This document shows, piece by piece, positions 20,173-31,382 of a stretch of DNA of 64,000 nucleotides. The translations under genes and the position numbers were made by a program. The stretch covers positions 1,736,001-1,800,000 of the forward strand of contig OX421964.1 of NCBI GenBank assembly GCA_949128115.1. Reading direction: 5' to 3'. A model generated the notes under the pieces. It saw only the letters and a list, made by a program, of their open reading frames with translations. It had not been told where the DNA came from and ran no database searches. Within the stretch, counting starts at the first letter, position 1; each line of letters starts with the position of its first letter. The stretch comes from Anaspis maculata (Eukaryota > Arthropoda > Insecta > Coleoptera > Scraptiidae).

Positions 20173-23100
20173 CTACAATCTAGAACTTTTCATGTGTGTC
20201 AAGAAGGTGAAAACGGAAAAAACCGTTCGAAACATCTGAAACAATAACATACGCCAAGTTATTCAGAGCAAAAATAAAATGATTATATTCACGTTGGTGC
20301 ACATTTGGAAATTGATCTTCACCAAGCTGCCGTAGGCCGCAATGACGGCATCCTTTTCCTTCCTGTATGTCAGGATCATCAGAAGAGATTTTTTGATGGG
20401 CATGCTGCAATTGTACCAGTTCGTACAATAAATGTCGTTGTACATTTTGTTGACCTGAAACAAAATTGGGAAAAACTTTCATCGAGCGAACAGAACCTCT
20501 ACCTCATTGGTCAAAAGCTGGGCTGGAACGACGTAATACATCAGTATCGCTATGACGATCGCTGCGATCATTATGAAATATTCCATGCAGTCCTTCGGGT
20601 TTCCATTTCTGGAGAAAAAAAAATGAAAACTGGTGAAAATGGAAAGTCGCGGTTGAATCAAGACCTTTCGTAAACAATGTACATCAACATGCCGAGTAGA
20701 GTAATAACGAGCCAGATGTTCAGGAGCAGCATTGGTCCATAGATTTTGTTGATCCTGTCGGTTATCCTGCAAAGACGCACGGATGTAAATTGTAATTTTC
20801 CTGTTTGTAAGTTGAATCTACGAAATGTCATGAATTACTTAAATAAGATTTAAGTTACGTAATTTACACAAATGATGATTTTCTATAATTTCCAAGGATC
20901 AGAAAAATGAGTAGGTTGTGCCTTTATGTCTTCTTTGGGGGGGCGGCTTCGCAGCCGATTTCGCTTCAAGTTCTAAAAATGTTAACTAGATTCTTCGTGA
21001 TTTCTAAATATCTTCACGGTACATTACAGACTATTGAATATTTCTACAAAATTTTTGAGAGCTCATAGAGATTTCTACGGGATTTCTGAGGATTTTCTTC
21101 CAACTTTTAATTATATTCCAGTATATTCCAGACTGAGTTTATAGATTCTGGGACTTCTTGAATATTTCTACGAGATTCTAGAAAGAATTCCTAGAAATTC
21201 TTCCAAGATTTGCAAAGATTTTCACGAGGTTATTGAGCATTTTTAAGGATTTCTGAAAATGTGTAGGGAGCTCTAAGGTTCAAGATGTGTGTGTAATTTC
21301 TATTGTGTTCAAGATTTCTACGGACAGAATGAAGATGTGTGTGAGATTGCTAGGATTTTCAAAAATATATAAATAATATAAATGAGAATTTTCAATGTCA
21401 GTATGGAATTTTTAAAGACTTCCAGAGATCTCTAGAAATTTCTACGAGATTTCTGAGGATTTCAGGAAATTTCAGGGAGTTCTAAAAATGTTGACAAGAT
21501 TCTTCGGGGTTTCTAAATATCTTCACGGTTTATCTGAAAATTTCTACAAAATTTTTGAGAGCTCATAGAGATTTCTACAAGATTTCTGAGGATTTTCTTC
21601 CAACTTTTAATTAAATTCCATAATTTTTTCGACTGAGTTTATAGATTCTAGGACTTCTTGAATATTTCTACGAGATTCCAGAAAGCATTCCTGGAAATTC
21701 TTCCAAGATTTGCAAAGATTTTCACGAGGTTATTGAGCATTTTTAAGGATTTCTGAAAATGTGTAGGGAGCTCTAAGGTTCAAGATGTGTATGTAATTTC
21801 TATTGTGTTCAAAATTTCTACGGACAGAATGAAGATGTGTGTGAGATTGCTAGGATTTTCAAAAATATTTTAATAATATAAATAAGGATTTTCAAGGTCA
21901 GTATGGAATTTTTAAAGACTTCCAGAGATCTCTAGAAATTTCTACGAGATTTCTGAGGATTTCAGGAAATTTCAGGGAGTTCTAAAAATGTTGACAAGAT
22001 TCTTCGGGGTTTCTAAATATCTTCACGGTTTATCTGAAAATTTCTACAAAATTTTTGAGAGCTCATAGAGATTTCTACATGATTTCTGAGGATTTTCTTC
22101 CAACTTTTAATTAAATTCCATAATTTTTTCGACTGAGTTTATAGATTCTAGGACTTCTTGAATATTTCTACGAGATTCCAGAAAGCATTCCTGGAAATTC
22201 TTCCAAGATTTGCAAAGATTTTCACGAGGTTATTAAGCATTTTTAAGGATTTCTGAAAATGTGTAGGGAGCTCTAAGGTTCAAGATGTGTATGTAATTTC
22301 TATTGTGTTCAAAATTTCTACGGACAGAATGAAGATGTGTGTGAGATTGCTAGGATTTTCAAAAATATTTTAATAATATAAATAAGGATTTTCAAGGTCA
22401 GTATGGAATTTTTAAAGACTTCCAGAGATCTCTAGAAATTTCTACGAGATTTCTGAGGATTTCAGGAAATTTCAGGGAGTTCTAAAAATGTTGACAAGAT
22501 TCTTCGGGGTTTCTAAATATCTTCACGGTTTATCTGAAAATTTCTACAAAATTTTTGAGAGCTCATAGAGATTTCTACATGATTTCTGAGGATTTTCTTC
22601 CAACTTTTAATTAAATTCCATAATTTTTTCGACTGAGTTTATAGATTCTAGGACTTCTTGAATATTTCTACGAGATTCCAGAAAGCATTCCTGGAAATTC
22701 TTCCAAGATTTGCAAAGATTTTCACGAGGTTATTAAGCATTTTTAAGGATTTCTGAAAATGTGTAGGGAGCTCTAAGGTTCAAGATGTGTATGTAATTTC
22801 TATTGTGTTCAAAATTTCTACGGACAGAATGAAGATGTGTGTGAGATTGCTAGGATTTTCAAAAATATTTTAATAATATAAATAAGGATTTTCAAGGTCA
22901 GTATGGAATTTTTAAAGACTTCCAGAGATCTCTAGAAATTTCTACGAGATTTCTGAGGATTTCAGGAAATTTCAGGGAGTTCTAAAAATGTTGACAAGAT
23001 TCTTCGGGGTTTCTAAATATCTTCACGGTTTATCTGAAAATTTCTACAAAATTTTTGAGAGCTCATAGAGATTTCTACATGATTTCTGAGGATTTTCTTC

Positions 23101-25614
23101 CAACTTTTAATTAAATTCCATAATTTTTTCGACTGAGTTTATAGATTCTAGGACTTCTTGAATATTTCTACGAGATTCCAGAAAGCATTCCTGGAAATTC
23201 TTCCAAGATTTGCAAAGATTTTCACGAGGTTATTGAGCATTTTTTAAGGATTTCTGAAAATGTGTAGGGAGCTCTAAGGTTCAAGATGTGTATGTAATTT
23301 CTATTGTGTTCAAAATTTCTACGGACAGAATGAAGATGTGTGTGAGATTGCTAAGATTTTCAAAAATATTTTAATAATATAAATAAGGATTTTCAAGGTC
23401 AGTATTTTTAAAGACTCCCAGAGATCTCTAGAAATTTCTACGAGATTTCTGAGGATTTCAGGAAATTTTAGGGAGTTCTAAAAATGTTGACAAGATTCTT
23501 CGGGGTTTCTAAATATCTTCACGGTTCATTACAGACTTCTGAATATTTCTACAAAATTTTTGAGAACTCATAGAGATTTCTACGAGATTTCTGAGGATTT
23601 TCTTCCAACTTTCAATTAAATTCCATAATTCTTTCGACTGAGTTTATAGATTCTAGGACTTCTTGAATATTTCTACGAGATTCTAGAAAGAATTCCTAGA
23701 AATTCTTCCAAGATTTGCAAAGATTTTCACGAGGTTATTAAGCATTTTTAAGGATTTTTGAAAATGTGTAGAGAGCTCTAAGGTTCAAGATGTGTATGTA
23801 ATTTCTATTGTGTTCAAGATTTCTACGGACAGAATGAAGATGTGTGTGAGATTGCTAGGATTTTCAAAAATATATAAATAATATAAATATGGATTTTCAA
23901 GGTCAGTATGGAATTTTTAAAGACTTCCAGAGATCTCTAGAAATTTCTACGAGATTTCTGAAGATTTCAGAAAATTTTAGGGAGTTCCAAAAATGTTAAC
24001 AAGATTCTTCGAGATTTCAGAATATCTTCACGGTTCATTACAGGCTTCTGAATATTTCTACAAAATTTTTGAGAGCTCATAGAGATTTCTACGAGATTCC
24101 TAAAAATTGATATTTCTGAAACATTTTCAAGAGATCTCTTGATATTGTTGAGGACGTATGAATTTTTACAAATTTCTGCGGGATTTCCTAAATTGTCTAT
24201 GAGATTTTGTAGGAGTTTTCAAATAATGATGAGGATTGCCAAATTATTTTATGGATTTCTCAAGAATTCTACAGGATTTCTAGGAATTTGTGAAAATTTG
24301 TGTGAAATTCTTGGGATTTCTAAAGAGTTCTATGAGATTATTGAATAGTTCCCAGGCATGTCTGAAGATTTATACATAACTCCCAAATGTGTTGACGAGG
24401 TTTTGGAGGATTCCGTAAAAATTTCTACGGATTTCTGAAGATTTCTACGGGAGCTCTAAGGATCCCTCAAGATTCCTCCAAAATTTCTGGGGATTTCCGA
24501 ATATTTTTACAGAATCTCCAAGGATTTCTAGAGGTTTCTACAAGACTTTTGAAGTTTCTAAAAAATTTTCACGGGGTTTCTAGGAATTTACAAGAATTTC
24601 GGGTTCAAAGATTTCAATAGCTCTATGGGCTAGAGTGACGATTTTCATGGAATTTTCAGTGTTTTCAATATTTCTAGGGATTTTTGAGATTATTTTCATT
24701 AATGACCACATATTCACTTTGGGGATTTCTGTAGGATTCTACAAGATTCGTGGGAATTTCCAGAGATTTTTATGGAATGGCTGGGAATTTATAGAGAATT
24801 TTGAAAGTTTCTATAGGATTTTTTTTTTGATTTCTAGGAATTTTTGAATATTATTACAAGATCATATTACCTACATGATATATTAAGTAATCACCTACCC
24901 TTTTAGTAGTTTGGTTTGTTCAATGCAAATTTTCATTGTGCATTTCTCTTGTATGTCTCCTTCGATGCAGCGCTGCAGGCTTTTGTTCAAAATTCTGTAC
25001 TGAACCATCAAAATGTTCGTTACCGTCATGAAAAACAAATCGAATCCGGTCCAGAAATTGGCAAAGAAAAGGTAAAAACCGTCAACGACGAAAATATTGA
25101 ACAATTTTTCAGGAATCACTTTAGGCCTGTAGAAATGCAAAGCGCTTTTTCCTGTAACGTACTCTTGCGTCCAGAGAGCAACGACGAAACCGAGAATCTG
25201 GACCACGAGAAAGCTCTGGAAATACTTTAAATATTTCAGAACGTTGTGCAGTTTTGGATTGGTTATCGGCCACAGCTTTTCCATGTCTCTGTAAATGTTC
25301 TGGAACTCTTTTTCGTAGTAAATCAAAGTGACCAGACGTAACATGATCTGCAAATTTATAAATTCACAGAGTGTCTACGATTTTTTTTCAAGTATACTCA
25401 CGTTAACGTTGATGAATTCTGTAACGATGATGTCGACAATGTCCAGAAAAGTTCTGTCGTAGAAAAAGCTGGTTATGGCTAAAGCGTTGGCCAAAGCTTG
25501 CAGGGTGATGATGAAAATAATCATCGGTCTGATGTGGTGCTTTAGGGGTCTCATTCCGGTTAACCATAACAGAAATCTGCTTGGCTTGAACGCAGAGTCG
25601 TAATAGTCAATCAT
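20173..25614 (-). CDS. Odorant receptor (insect OR, 7tm_6), six exons
   Basis: An insect OR: a seven-helix, inverted-topology subunit that forms odour-gated cation channels with Orco in sensory neurons. Exons on the minus strand, read from splice signals: 25614-25402, 25347-24899, 20766-20665, 20608-20503, 20454-20293, 20235-20173. All introns are GT-AG and phases match across every junction. The product is ~364 residues, normal for the family. It starts MIDYYDSAFKPSRFLLWLTG; exon 2 has YYEKEFQNIYRDMEKLW; the last exons carry the C-terminal OR signature (VNKMYNDIYCTNWYNC, then FRTVFSVFTFLTHMKSS). Intron 3 is 4132 bp and contains the 500-bp tandem array; the other four introns are ~50-60 bp. 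A paralogous pseudogene lies at 33842. Ligand unknown. Confidence 0.85.
20972..24110. repeat. Tandem array with 500-bp period, ~6 copies
   Basis: The landmark (T)CTAAAAATGTT recurs at 20972, 21481, 21981, 22481, 22981, 23477 and 23987, giving periods of 509, 500, 500, 500, 496 and 510. The three central units (21481-22980) are almost identical; the outer ones are more diverged, as expected from recent expansion of the array centre. Each unit is itself built of short GATTTCT / GAAATTTC-type motifs. The array lies entirely in the OR intron. Confidence 0.95.
24111..24860. repeat. Diverged continuation of the GATTTCT-rich repeat
   Basis: The same short motifs (GGATTTCTA, TTTCTACGAGATT, GAATTTC) continue without the clear 500-bp register, so this is likely an older, degenerate edge of the array. 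Confidence 0.65.
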
Positions 25615-25905
25615 GCTGGTGCTGGTCCTGGATTGGTGCTTTTTGTACCCTGTACCAGAGTTTATACTTTCTGTACAGCTTAAATATTAAAGCTGCTTGA
25701 TTATTTTATGATAAGCTGACCGGCCTTGATCTTGTGATTTTATTTCCGACATGAATAATTATTGTAATTACCCAGCTTCCTGGCTACATAAAAAATGCTT
25801 GGATATCATTCAATTTTTTCGTACAAAACGGAATGGGACGAGTTCGAAATGGTGAAATACAAAATATTGCTAGCAGATGAATATTTTATTGATTTTATTA
25901 CAATT

Positions 25906-26175
25906 TCATTTGAAAAAACAGCGAATGTATTTGCAGGTCGATGTGCAGAGTTTCAGCGTTTGGAAAATTAAAATATCGAAACAGAAGTCATCCCAGATTT
26001 TTTGAGTCAGCTGTAAAAATGCTGAAGTTAGTAAAATTGGTCGCATACATTCCTCAACCTTTACCTGACACGTCTGGGGCTTAAAAAACACGTCCAGTAA
26101 AATGGGCAACGTTTGCGTCACCCACAAAACTAAACGGATGTACTTCAGCATTTTGTTTTGATGATCATTGGACAT
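25906..26175 (-). CDS. Hypothetical small protein, possibly two exons
   Basis: An 89-codon frame starts MSNDHQNKMLKYIRLVLWVT and ends CKYIRCFFK. Inside it a donor-like CAG|GTAAAG and an acceptor-like TTTTTACAG would, if used, remove ~54 in-frame bases while keeping phase and leave a ~71-residue product. The hydrophobic stretch near residues 12-30 could be a membrane or signal segment. It lies ~290 bp upstream of the OR start on the same strand. I recognise no family; it may be a chance frame. Confidence 0.3.
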   Translation of the reverse strand: MSNDHQNKMLKYIRLVLWVTQTLPILLDVFFKPQTCQVKVEECMRPILLTSAFLQLTQKIWDDFCFDILIFQTLKLCTSTCKYIRCFFK

Positions 26176-27400
26176 CTTTTTGTCCTTAAAATGATGCTCT
26201 AGATATCTCCGTCAGGTTCACGTAAAGTAAGTGGTTTCAAATTACTGTGTCAACCTATAAAACTCTTCATTTGGTAATAACCGATGCCGGGTTGGAGAAA
26301 AATTAATAATTGATTCCAAATTTCCTCTCGGACGACGATATTACCTAATTAATGGTTTTGATTAATTGCTTGTTAATTATTGAAAACCCCGTATTCTGGA
26401 AATAATATGGGCATTGAGCAGTAAGAGCAACAAGAAGGGTATATGTAGGTGAGAATAAAATATGAACTGTGCAGCAGAAAGCTCGAGGCCGAATAATGAC
26501 TTGTTTTGTTTCGGCACTTGAATAAGCTCCGGTGTACGTTAAAAATGAATGCTAGAAAAATTGGGCGTATAGAAATGAAAATTCCTGATTTTTAATGCTT
26601 AACCGCTTTATGCGACCTTGGAGGCCTTATTTCAGCCCGCCATTATTAACTCTGTATTTTAGGTGCTGATTGATTTTCGAATTTGTTCCAAGATTAATCC
26701 AGTAGAGACTAGTGTGACCATATTGGCTGCAGTAGACGTTTAGTTGTGGCTTCATGGCACATTTTGTGTACCAAGAAAAATAAAAGCTTGAAAAAGAGGC
26801 ATTTCAAGTCATTATGAAACAAATCGCCACTAGATATCTTCAGATGAAAACCCTACAACTGATATAATTTTTGCATACTGAAAAAAGCCATGCTTTAAAA
26901 AGTAAGTACAAAATTCTAATGCTATTTTTTGCTAGTAAACTAGTCGTCAATTGAAGTGGGAAGGCAAAAAATTCGCCAACTTTGGTAGCTTGCAGCTTTC
27001 GCTTGTCTGAATTGCCTAATTCGTCGATGATAAATTTGCCATATCACTTTACCTGACCACTTCCAGCGTTTTATACAGAATGATTGATCAAATCTTGCTT
27101 TTTTGTCCCAACTTTGGTGAACATGTTCTACTTTCCTGGCCACCCTGTAACTTTGTTCAACAATATGTCTCATAAAGCTCCAGCTGTAGACTCCTTCTTT
27201 AATCTTTGTTCTATCTTTTTCTAATCTTCGAATATGACCTCATACTTACAATGGTGCACCAATTCAGTTTTTATAAAAACCAATTCAATTTTCACTTGAT
27301 TGTTGTACAACTGGTTGCCAGAAAAAAGCTCAATTTCTCTTATTCTCGCCGTCCATTCTCCGTGAGGTAGGTCAGTCCAACCTTTTCATGATTCTTGATA
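26176..27400. other. AT-rich spacer
   Basis: No domain recognised. The frame 26940-27173 lacks any known signature. Confidence 0.4.
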
Positions 27401-27431
27401 ATGATTACCCATCCATCTGATTCCGACAACC

Positions 27432-27580
27432 CCTATTGCAGCAGGCCATATACGGGCTCAATGGGACTCATGTCAGGTAATACAACCGGCAGTAACATGT
27501 GTGATATTACTCCTTTGAAGAAGAAGTTTACCACCGCGACTCGGAGCAGTCGAGCATTATCATGTCCGTGAATGGTAGCT
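27432..27580 (-). pseudogene. Mariner/Tc1-type transposase fragment
   Basis: The minus-strand translation contains HDNARLLRVAVVNFF and VLPDMSPIEPVYGLLQ before a stop. These are the second catalytic (D-N-A-R) and third catalytic (SP-PIE) regions of a Tc1/mariner-like transposase. A diverged duplicate lies at 28060-28230. Only this short part of the gene survives. Confidence 0.7.
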
Positions 27581-27664
27581 CCTAGCTAAATTTGTTGACC
27601 TAATGCTAAAATCACAGGCTCCAACTCTTTTTTCAAGTAACACAGGGCTGAAGAAAATCTCTAT

Positions 27665-27880
27665 GCACTCCCGTCACACATATGAGAAAGCCACTTTCCG
27701 AAGACAAGCCCCAATTTCATTGATTCTCCTGGACGAAGCAGGCTAACATTTGCTTCAGTGGTGTTCACGTTCAACGGAATTTGCTTGAGGATGGTAAGAG
27801 GCGGTGTTTTGCATCTCAGCTCCACAGGTCTAATCAAGTTTGTTGTCTCCATAATGTCTGTGATAAAGGAGTCGCTCCAG
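27665..27880 (-). pseudogene. LTR-retrotransposon integrase fragment, copy 1
   Basis: Read in shifting frames, the minus strand gives AEMQN, YHPQAN, VERE and CLRKVAFSYV. These are the same blocks as in the better preserved copy at 33253-33492. Stops and frameshifts show decay. It directly follows the mariner fragment, forming a mosaic unit. Confidence 0.6.
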
Positions 27881-28059
27881 CAATGTTTGCACTAAAGGCG
27901 TCGAGTCGTCTGCAATGACACAAACTTTCTAGGAAGCCCGGCCAGCAACTCACCACGGTACCAGTAGTGTGGCAACTTAGCCTCTTTTACATCCGTATCT
28001 GAATAGGCAATGATTTTTCCAAAGTTCTTGGACTTCACCTTGATAACAGCATCTTTATC

Positions 28060-28325
28060 TGACGACCCCTATTGCAGCAGGCCCCATGCTTGTTCATTTG
28101 GATTCATGTCAGGTGATGTAGCCGGCCATAACATGCGCGATATCATTTCTTGAAAAAAGCAAACTGGTTTACTACCGCGGCTCGATGCAATCGAGCATTA
28201 TCACGTGCATAAATGGTAGTTCCTAGCTAAATTTGTTAATCTGATGCTAAAATCAGGCTCTAATCCCCTTTTCAAGTAACACAGGGCTAGAGCAATCTAT
28301 ACACTCCCTCACGCATAGTCATGTG
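28060..28325 (-). pseudogene. Mariner/Tc1-type transposase fragment, duplicate
   Basis: This parallels 27420-27665 base for base over ~250 bp with many substitutions (CCCTATTGCAGCAGGCC near the start, AAGTAACACAGGGCT near the end). The ARDNARLHRAAVVN block is still readable on the minus strand. It lacks the attached integrase piece. Confidence 0.6.
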
Positions 28326-28379
28326 AAATTACGTGTAACTTATCAAAATGTGAAATTTCACTTAAAATTTCAGTTAATT

Positions 28380-29489
28380 TACAAATCTTTCAAAAACCCT
28401 CGGGAATCCCGTAGAAACCACCAATAATCCTTTGCAATTGTTGGAACATTTCTAGAAATCCCATTCAGATTCTCCAAAATTCCTAGAAGTTATCACAAAA
28501 ATCCTCAGAAATCATGTCGAATCCCTAGAAATTCTTGAAAATCTTGTAGAAAACTCTGAAAGTCCCAAGAAATCTTCTAGAAGTCTTGGAAGTAATCCCG
28601 TAGAGATCTCAAGAAATCTTCTAGAAATCTTGGAAGTAATCCCGTAGAGATCTCAAGAAATCCCTCAGACTCCCACCAATTTTAGAAATCCTTAGCTAAA
28701 AGTTTTCCAAAATTTTGTTCCTGCGAATCTTGTATAAACCTTCAAAAATATTTAGAAATCTACCAAATTTTCTCCCAAATCTAAGAAATTTCATAAAAAT
28801 CTTCACTCCAGGCCATAGATCTGTTGAAATCATCAATCCCAGACCTGCCAAGGAATTCTCATAAATTCTTGGGAATCCGTATAAACCCCGTGAAAAATCT
28901 TGGGAAAACCTCAAAAATCTTGTAGAAATCTCCCGAAATCCTTGGACATTCCGTCGAAATCTTCCGAAATTCCTAGAAATTCCTACAAGAATCCTCGAGA
29001 ATCTCGTAAACATCTTTAAAAATCATGTAGAAATTTCTAGAAATGCCTAGAAATTCCTCAAAGATCTCATAAAATTCTTTAAACATTCCTGGAATTTCAT
29101 ACAAATCTTCATAGATTCCTAAAAATCCCGCAAAAAAAATTGGGAATCCTCAAACAATTCGAAATTTCCGACAAAATCTCGTAGACATCTCTGTAAATCC
29201 CTGGAAATACTGCAGAAATTTTCAAAAATGCATACGTCCTCAACACTCACAAGGAGCCTCTTCAAAATCTTTCAGAAATATCTTGGAAGTCTTCAGAAAT
29301 CCAGTAGAAATCTGCAAAAATCAATAAAGATTCACAGAAATACCGAGTAATTTTCAGAAATCTCATATGAATCATTAAGAATCTCTAGATATCCAGCAGA
29401 AATCTTCAAAAATTCCTAGAAATGGTCTAGAAATCTTCAAAAAATCTCGTCGGAATCTTCAGAAGGTCCTATAATCTTGAAGGTCAGAG
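28380..29489. repeat. Reverse-oriented, diverged relative of the 500-bp repeat
   Basis: Dense AAATC(C/T)CTAGAAAT- and GTAGAAATCT-type motifs are the reverse complement of the motifs in the OR-intron array. There is a local duplication at ~28576-28660 (CTTCTAGAAGTCTTGGAAGTAATCCCGTAGAGATCTC). No 500-bp register is evident. It borders the viral fossil on its left. Confidence 0.7.
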
Positions 29490-31382
29490 ACCTGCGCGGG
29501 GAACCTCCTCTCGCGCTGGCCGCCAACGCATGGATCAGGCGTTGAACTGGGGTACGGTCAGGCCATACTTCCTGGCCGCCCTTCCGAGCACAACCCTGAC
29601 CAGCGGCCTCGTTAGGGACGCGTCATCGTTCGCTAGATCGTAGAATGTGGGGATGAAACCCTCCACCATGTCGGCCAGTTGTGGGTGTTTTCTGGCATAC
29701 TTAGTTAGTTCTTCCTGCACGGACGGGAAGTGGATGTTGCCAACGTGCAGCATATCAAAAATGAGGCGATACAGGGGCTCATTGAAGCCTGCATCAAACA
29801 GGGCACTGAGACAGGCAGCATAAAACTTCTCCCTGCGGTTCACTGACGATCCATGGTATAACTTGGCCAGCAACCGGCCCGGCGCCCTGAAGGTTCTTAT
29901 ATTCCAGGGCTCACGGCTTTTATCCAGAAAGAAGTGCCTCCTTAGGAACTCAGCGCCCTCAGGCTGGAAGAGGCCCGGTGTTGAGTACAATCTCTTCTCC
30001 TCTGTCTTTGTCTCTGTGCCAAATATTCCATCCAGCAAGGTGTCAAAACAAATGGCTTGGTTGTTTATAGCCAGAAAGTCATCGCCCATGACCCAACTCC
30101 TTCGGAGCAGGGCCAACTCAAGGGGCGTGACCCTCTGAGGGGGGCTCGCGAGCTGTCCGAGAACAAGACAGCCCGGGCACTGACAGCCCTCCCTCCCATA
30201 CGCTAGGTCGTGCATTTCGACATAGTCACACACCCAGTCCACCATCCTGCGATGCCTCTCGGAGTTCCCATAAGCTGTCAGATAGGAGCCCGAGGCGACA
30301 CGCCAGGGGACCGAGTACACACGGTCGAGGTCAACCTGAATGGCCGGGTTTATATAGTCCGCAAGAGCTCGGTGGATTAACCGTAGCGAGGGGGCATCGG
30401 TGGGCAGACGGCTACGCGACAAGATGCCCATCACGAAGAAAAAACCGTCTACCTCGTTCACACTGGCCTCCCAGGCCGTCTTGTCGGACTCATGAGCGGT
30501 CTGGGTCTCGGTCCACTCAAGAAACTCGTGCCAACCCCCGTCATGGTGTTGCCTGTAAACGAGGAACCAATCAAAAAAAATCTGTTTGAAGTCCCCCGAC
30601 CGGGTACTAAGCCCGATGGCGACCCTAGACGAGGGGTCCCTCCAACCGGAGGCCAGCGGCTCAAAGCAGTGCTTCAAGACCTGGTAATTGGCTTGTGACT
30701 CCAGCTGAATTGTTCTAACTTTTTTTCCCACCTTAATGACCTCCGACTTCAGGCTGGGCTTGTAGGGCAAGCAGGGGGGGATGTGGCGTCCGTGCATGTC
30801 CTGTTGGTTGACAGCCACTGCACCCATCTGCAGCACATTTTTTGGCCCTGCGACTGAACCCATGAATGAGTTAAGGTTTAGCAGCCCACTGGCCGACGTG
30901 GTCTGTACCTGATCGGCCAAGCTAAGCACAGTTATCGGGGGGACGTCGTACCTGATCGGTTGAAGCTCGTCGTCAAAGGGAAAATCCAAGGCCTCCCGCA
31001 AGAACATATCAAGGAAAACCTCATCGTCCGCGATTTTTTGAGGTTTCTCGGCCAAGATAGTGAACCCTTTCGAGATCAAATTGAGATCGTCAACTCTCGA
31101 AGAGTGAACGTACCCATCGATCTCGGTTAAAAGCTCAGGGGGGAGAATGCTACTGGTATAATCCAGCTGTTTTTGAACCTCGGGGTGGGGGGGGGGGGGC
31201 GACTTTGGGCAGGGGCTGCGGGCGGGATCTCCTGAAACCGCTCACACCCCATAGGTCTGTACCCAACTCCCGTAGGTTACTGACGACGGCCTCTGACAAG
31301 GGGTTGGAAGAATGGCCGACAAATGGTGTGGGACGCCACTTGTGTCGACACAATGTGCTCCTCAAATATTTCAGCCAGTTCA
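29490..31382 (-). mobile_element. Endogenous viral element from a positive-strand RNA virus
   Basis: The block is markedly richer in G+C than the AT-rich repeats around it. It carries a viral polymerase frame, ~160 bp of upstream same-frame sequence, a 13-base G run (31187-31199) across which the coding frame changes, and ~45 bp after the polymerase stop. Both borders are abrupt: left against GATTTCT-type repeat at ~29490, right against a LINE fragment at ~31383. It has no retroviral integrase or LTR, so insertion probably used host LINE machinery (inference). Confidence 0.7.
29535..31241 (-). pseudogene. RNA-virus RNA-dependent RNA polymerase fossil
   Basis: The frame is open from 31241 to a stop at 29535; its first 514-codon stretch from 31079 is numbered here. 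Palm-domain motifs in order: basic motif-F-like block (K118-R122), motif A SDKTAWEASV (D199), motif B SGSYLTAYGNS (263-273), and motif C with GDD at 332-334. Order and spacing fit an RdRp. The style of motifs A and B most resembles sobemo-like viruses of invertebrates and plants, but this assignment is from pattern memory and uncertain. Without an upstream start, and with a frame change at the G run, it is presumably non-functional. The long open frame suggests recent insertion or constraint. Confidence 0.7.

Larger units (their letters stand above)
20767..24898. other. Intron 3 of the odorant receptor gene
   Basis: Donor GTAGGT at 24898-24893 (minus) and acceptor CAG at 20767-20769. Exon 2 leaves two bases and exon 3 supplies one, so the phase is conserved. 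Nearly all of the intron is repeat. Confidence 0.8.

Noticed and set aside
20767..24898. CRISPR-like interpretation of the regular repeats
   Set aside because: The units are 500 bp with no short repeat/unique spacer alternation, and the context is an insect intron.
26940..27173. 77-codon minus-strand ORF
   Set aside because: No recognised motif, and no splice or neighbour support.
29535..31079. The 514-codon frame as an expressed host gene starting at 31079
   Set aside because: The nominal start is a TTG codon and the same frame continues upstream to 31241 without an ATG. The content is viral polymerase.
29535..31241. Bacterial contamination as the source of the GC-rich ORF
   Set aside because: RdRp palm motifs with GDD, flanking LINE and satellite sequence, and no bacterial gene neighbours or ribosome-binding site argue for an integrated RNA-virus fragment.
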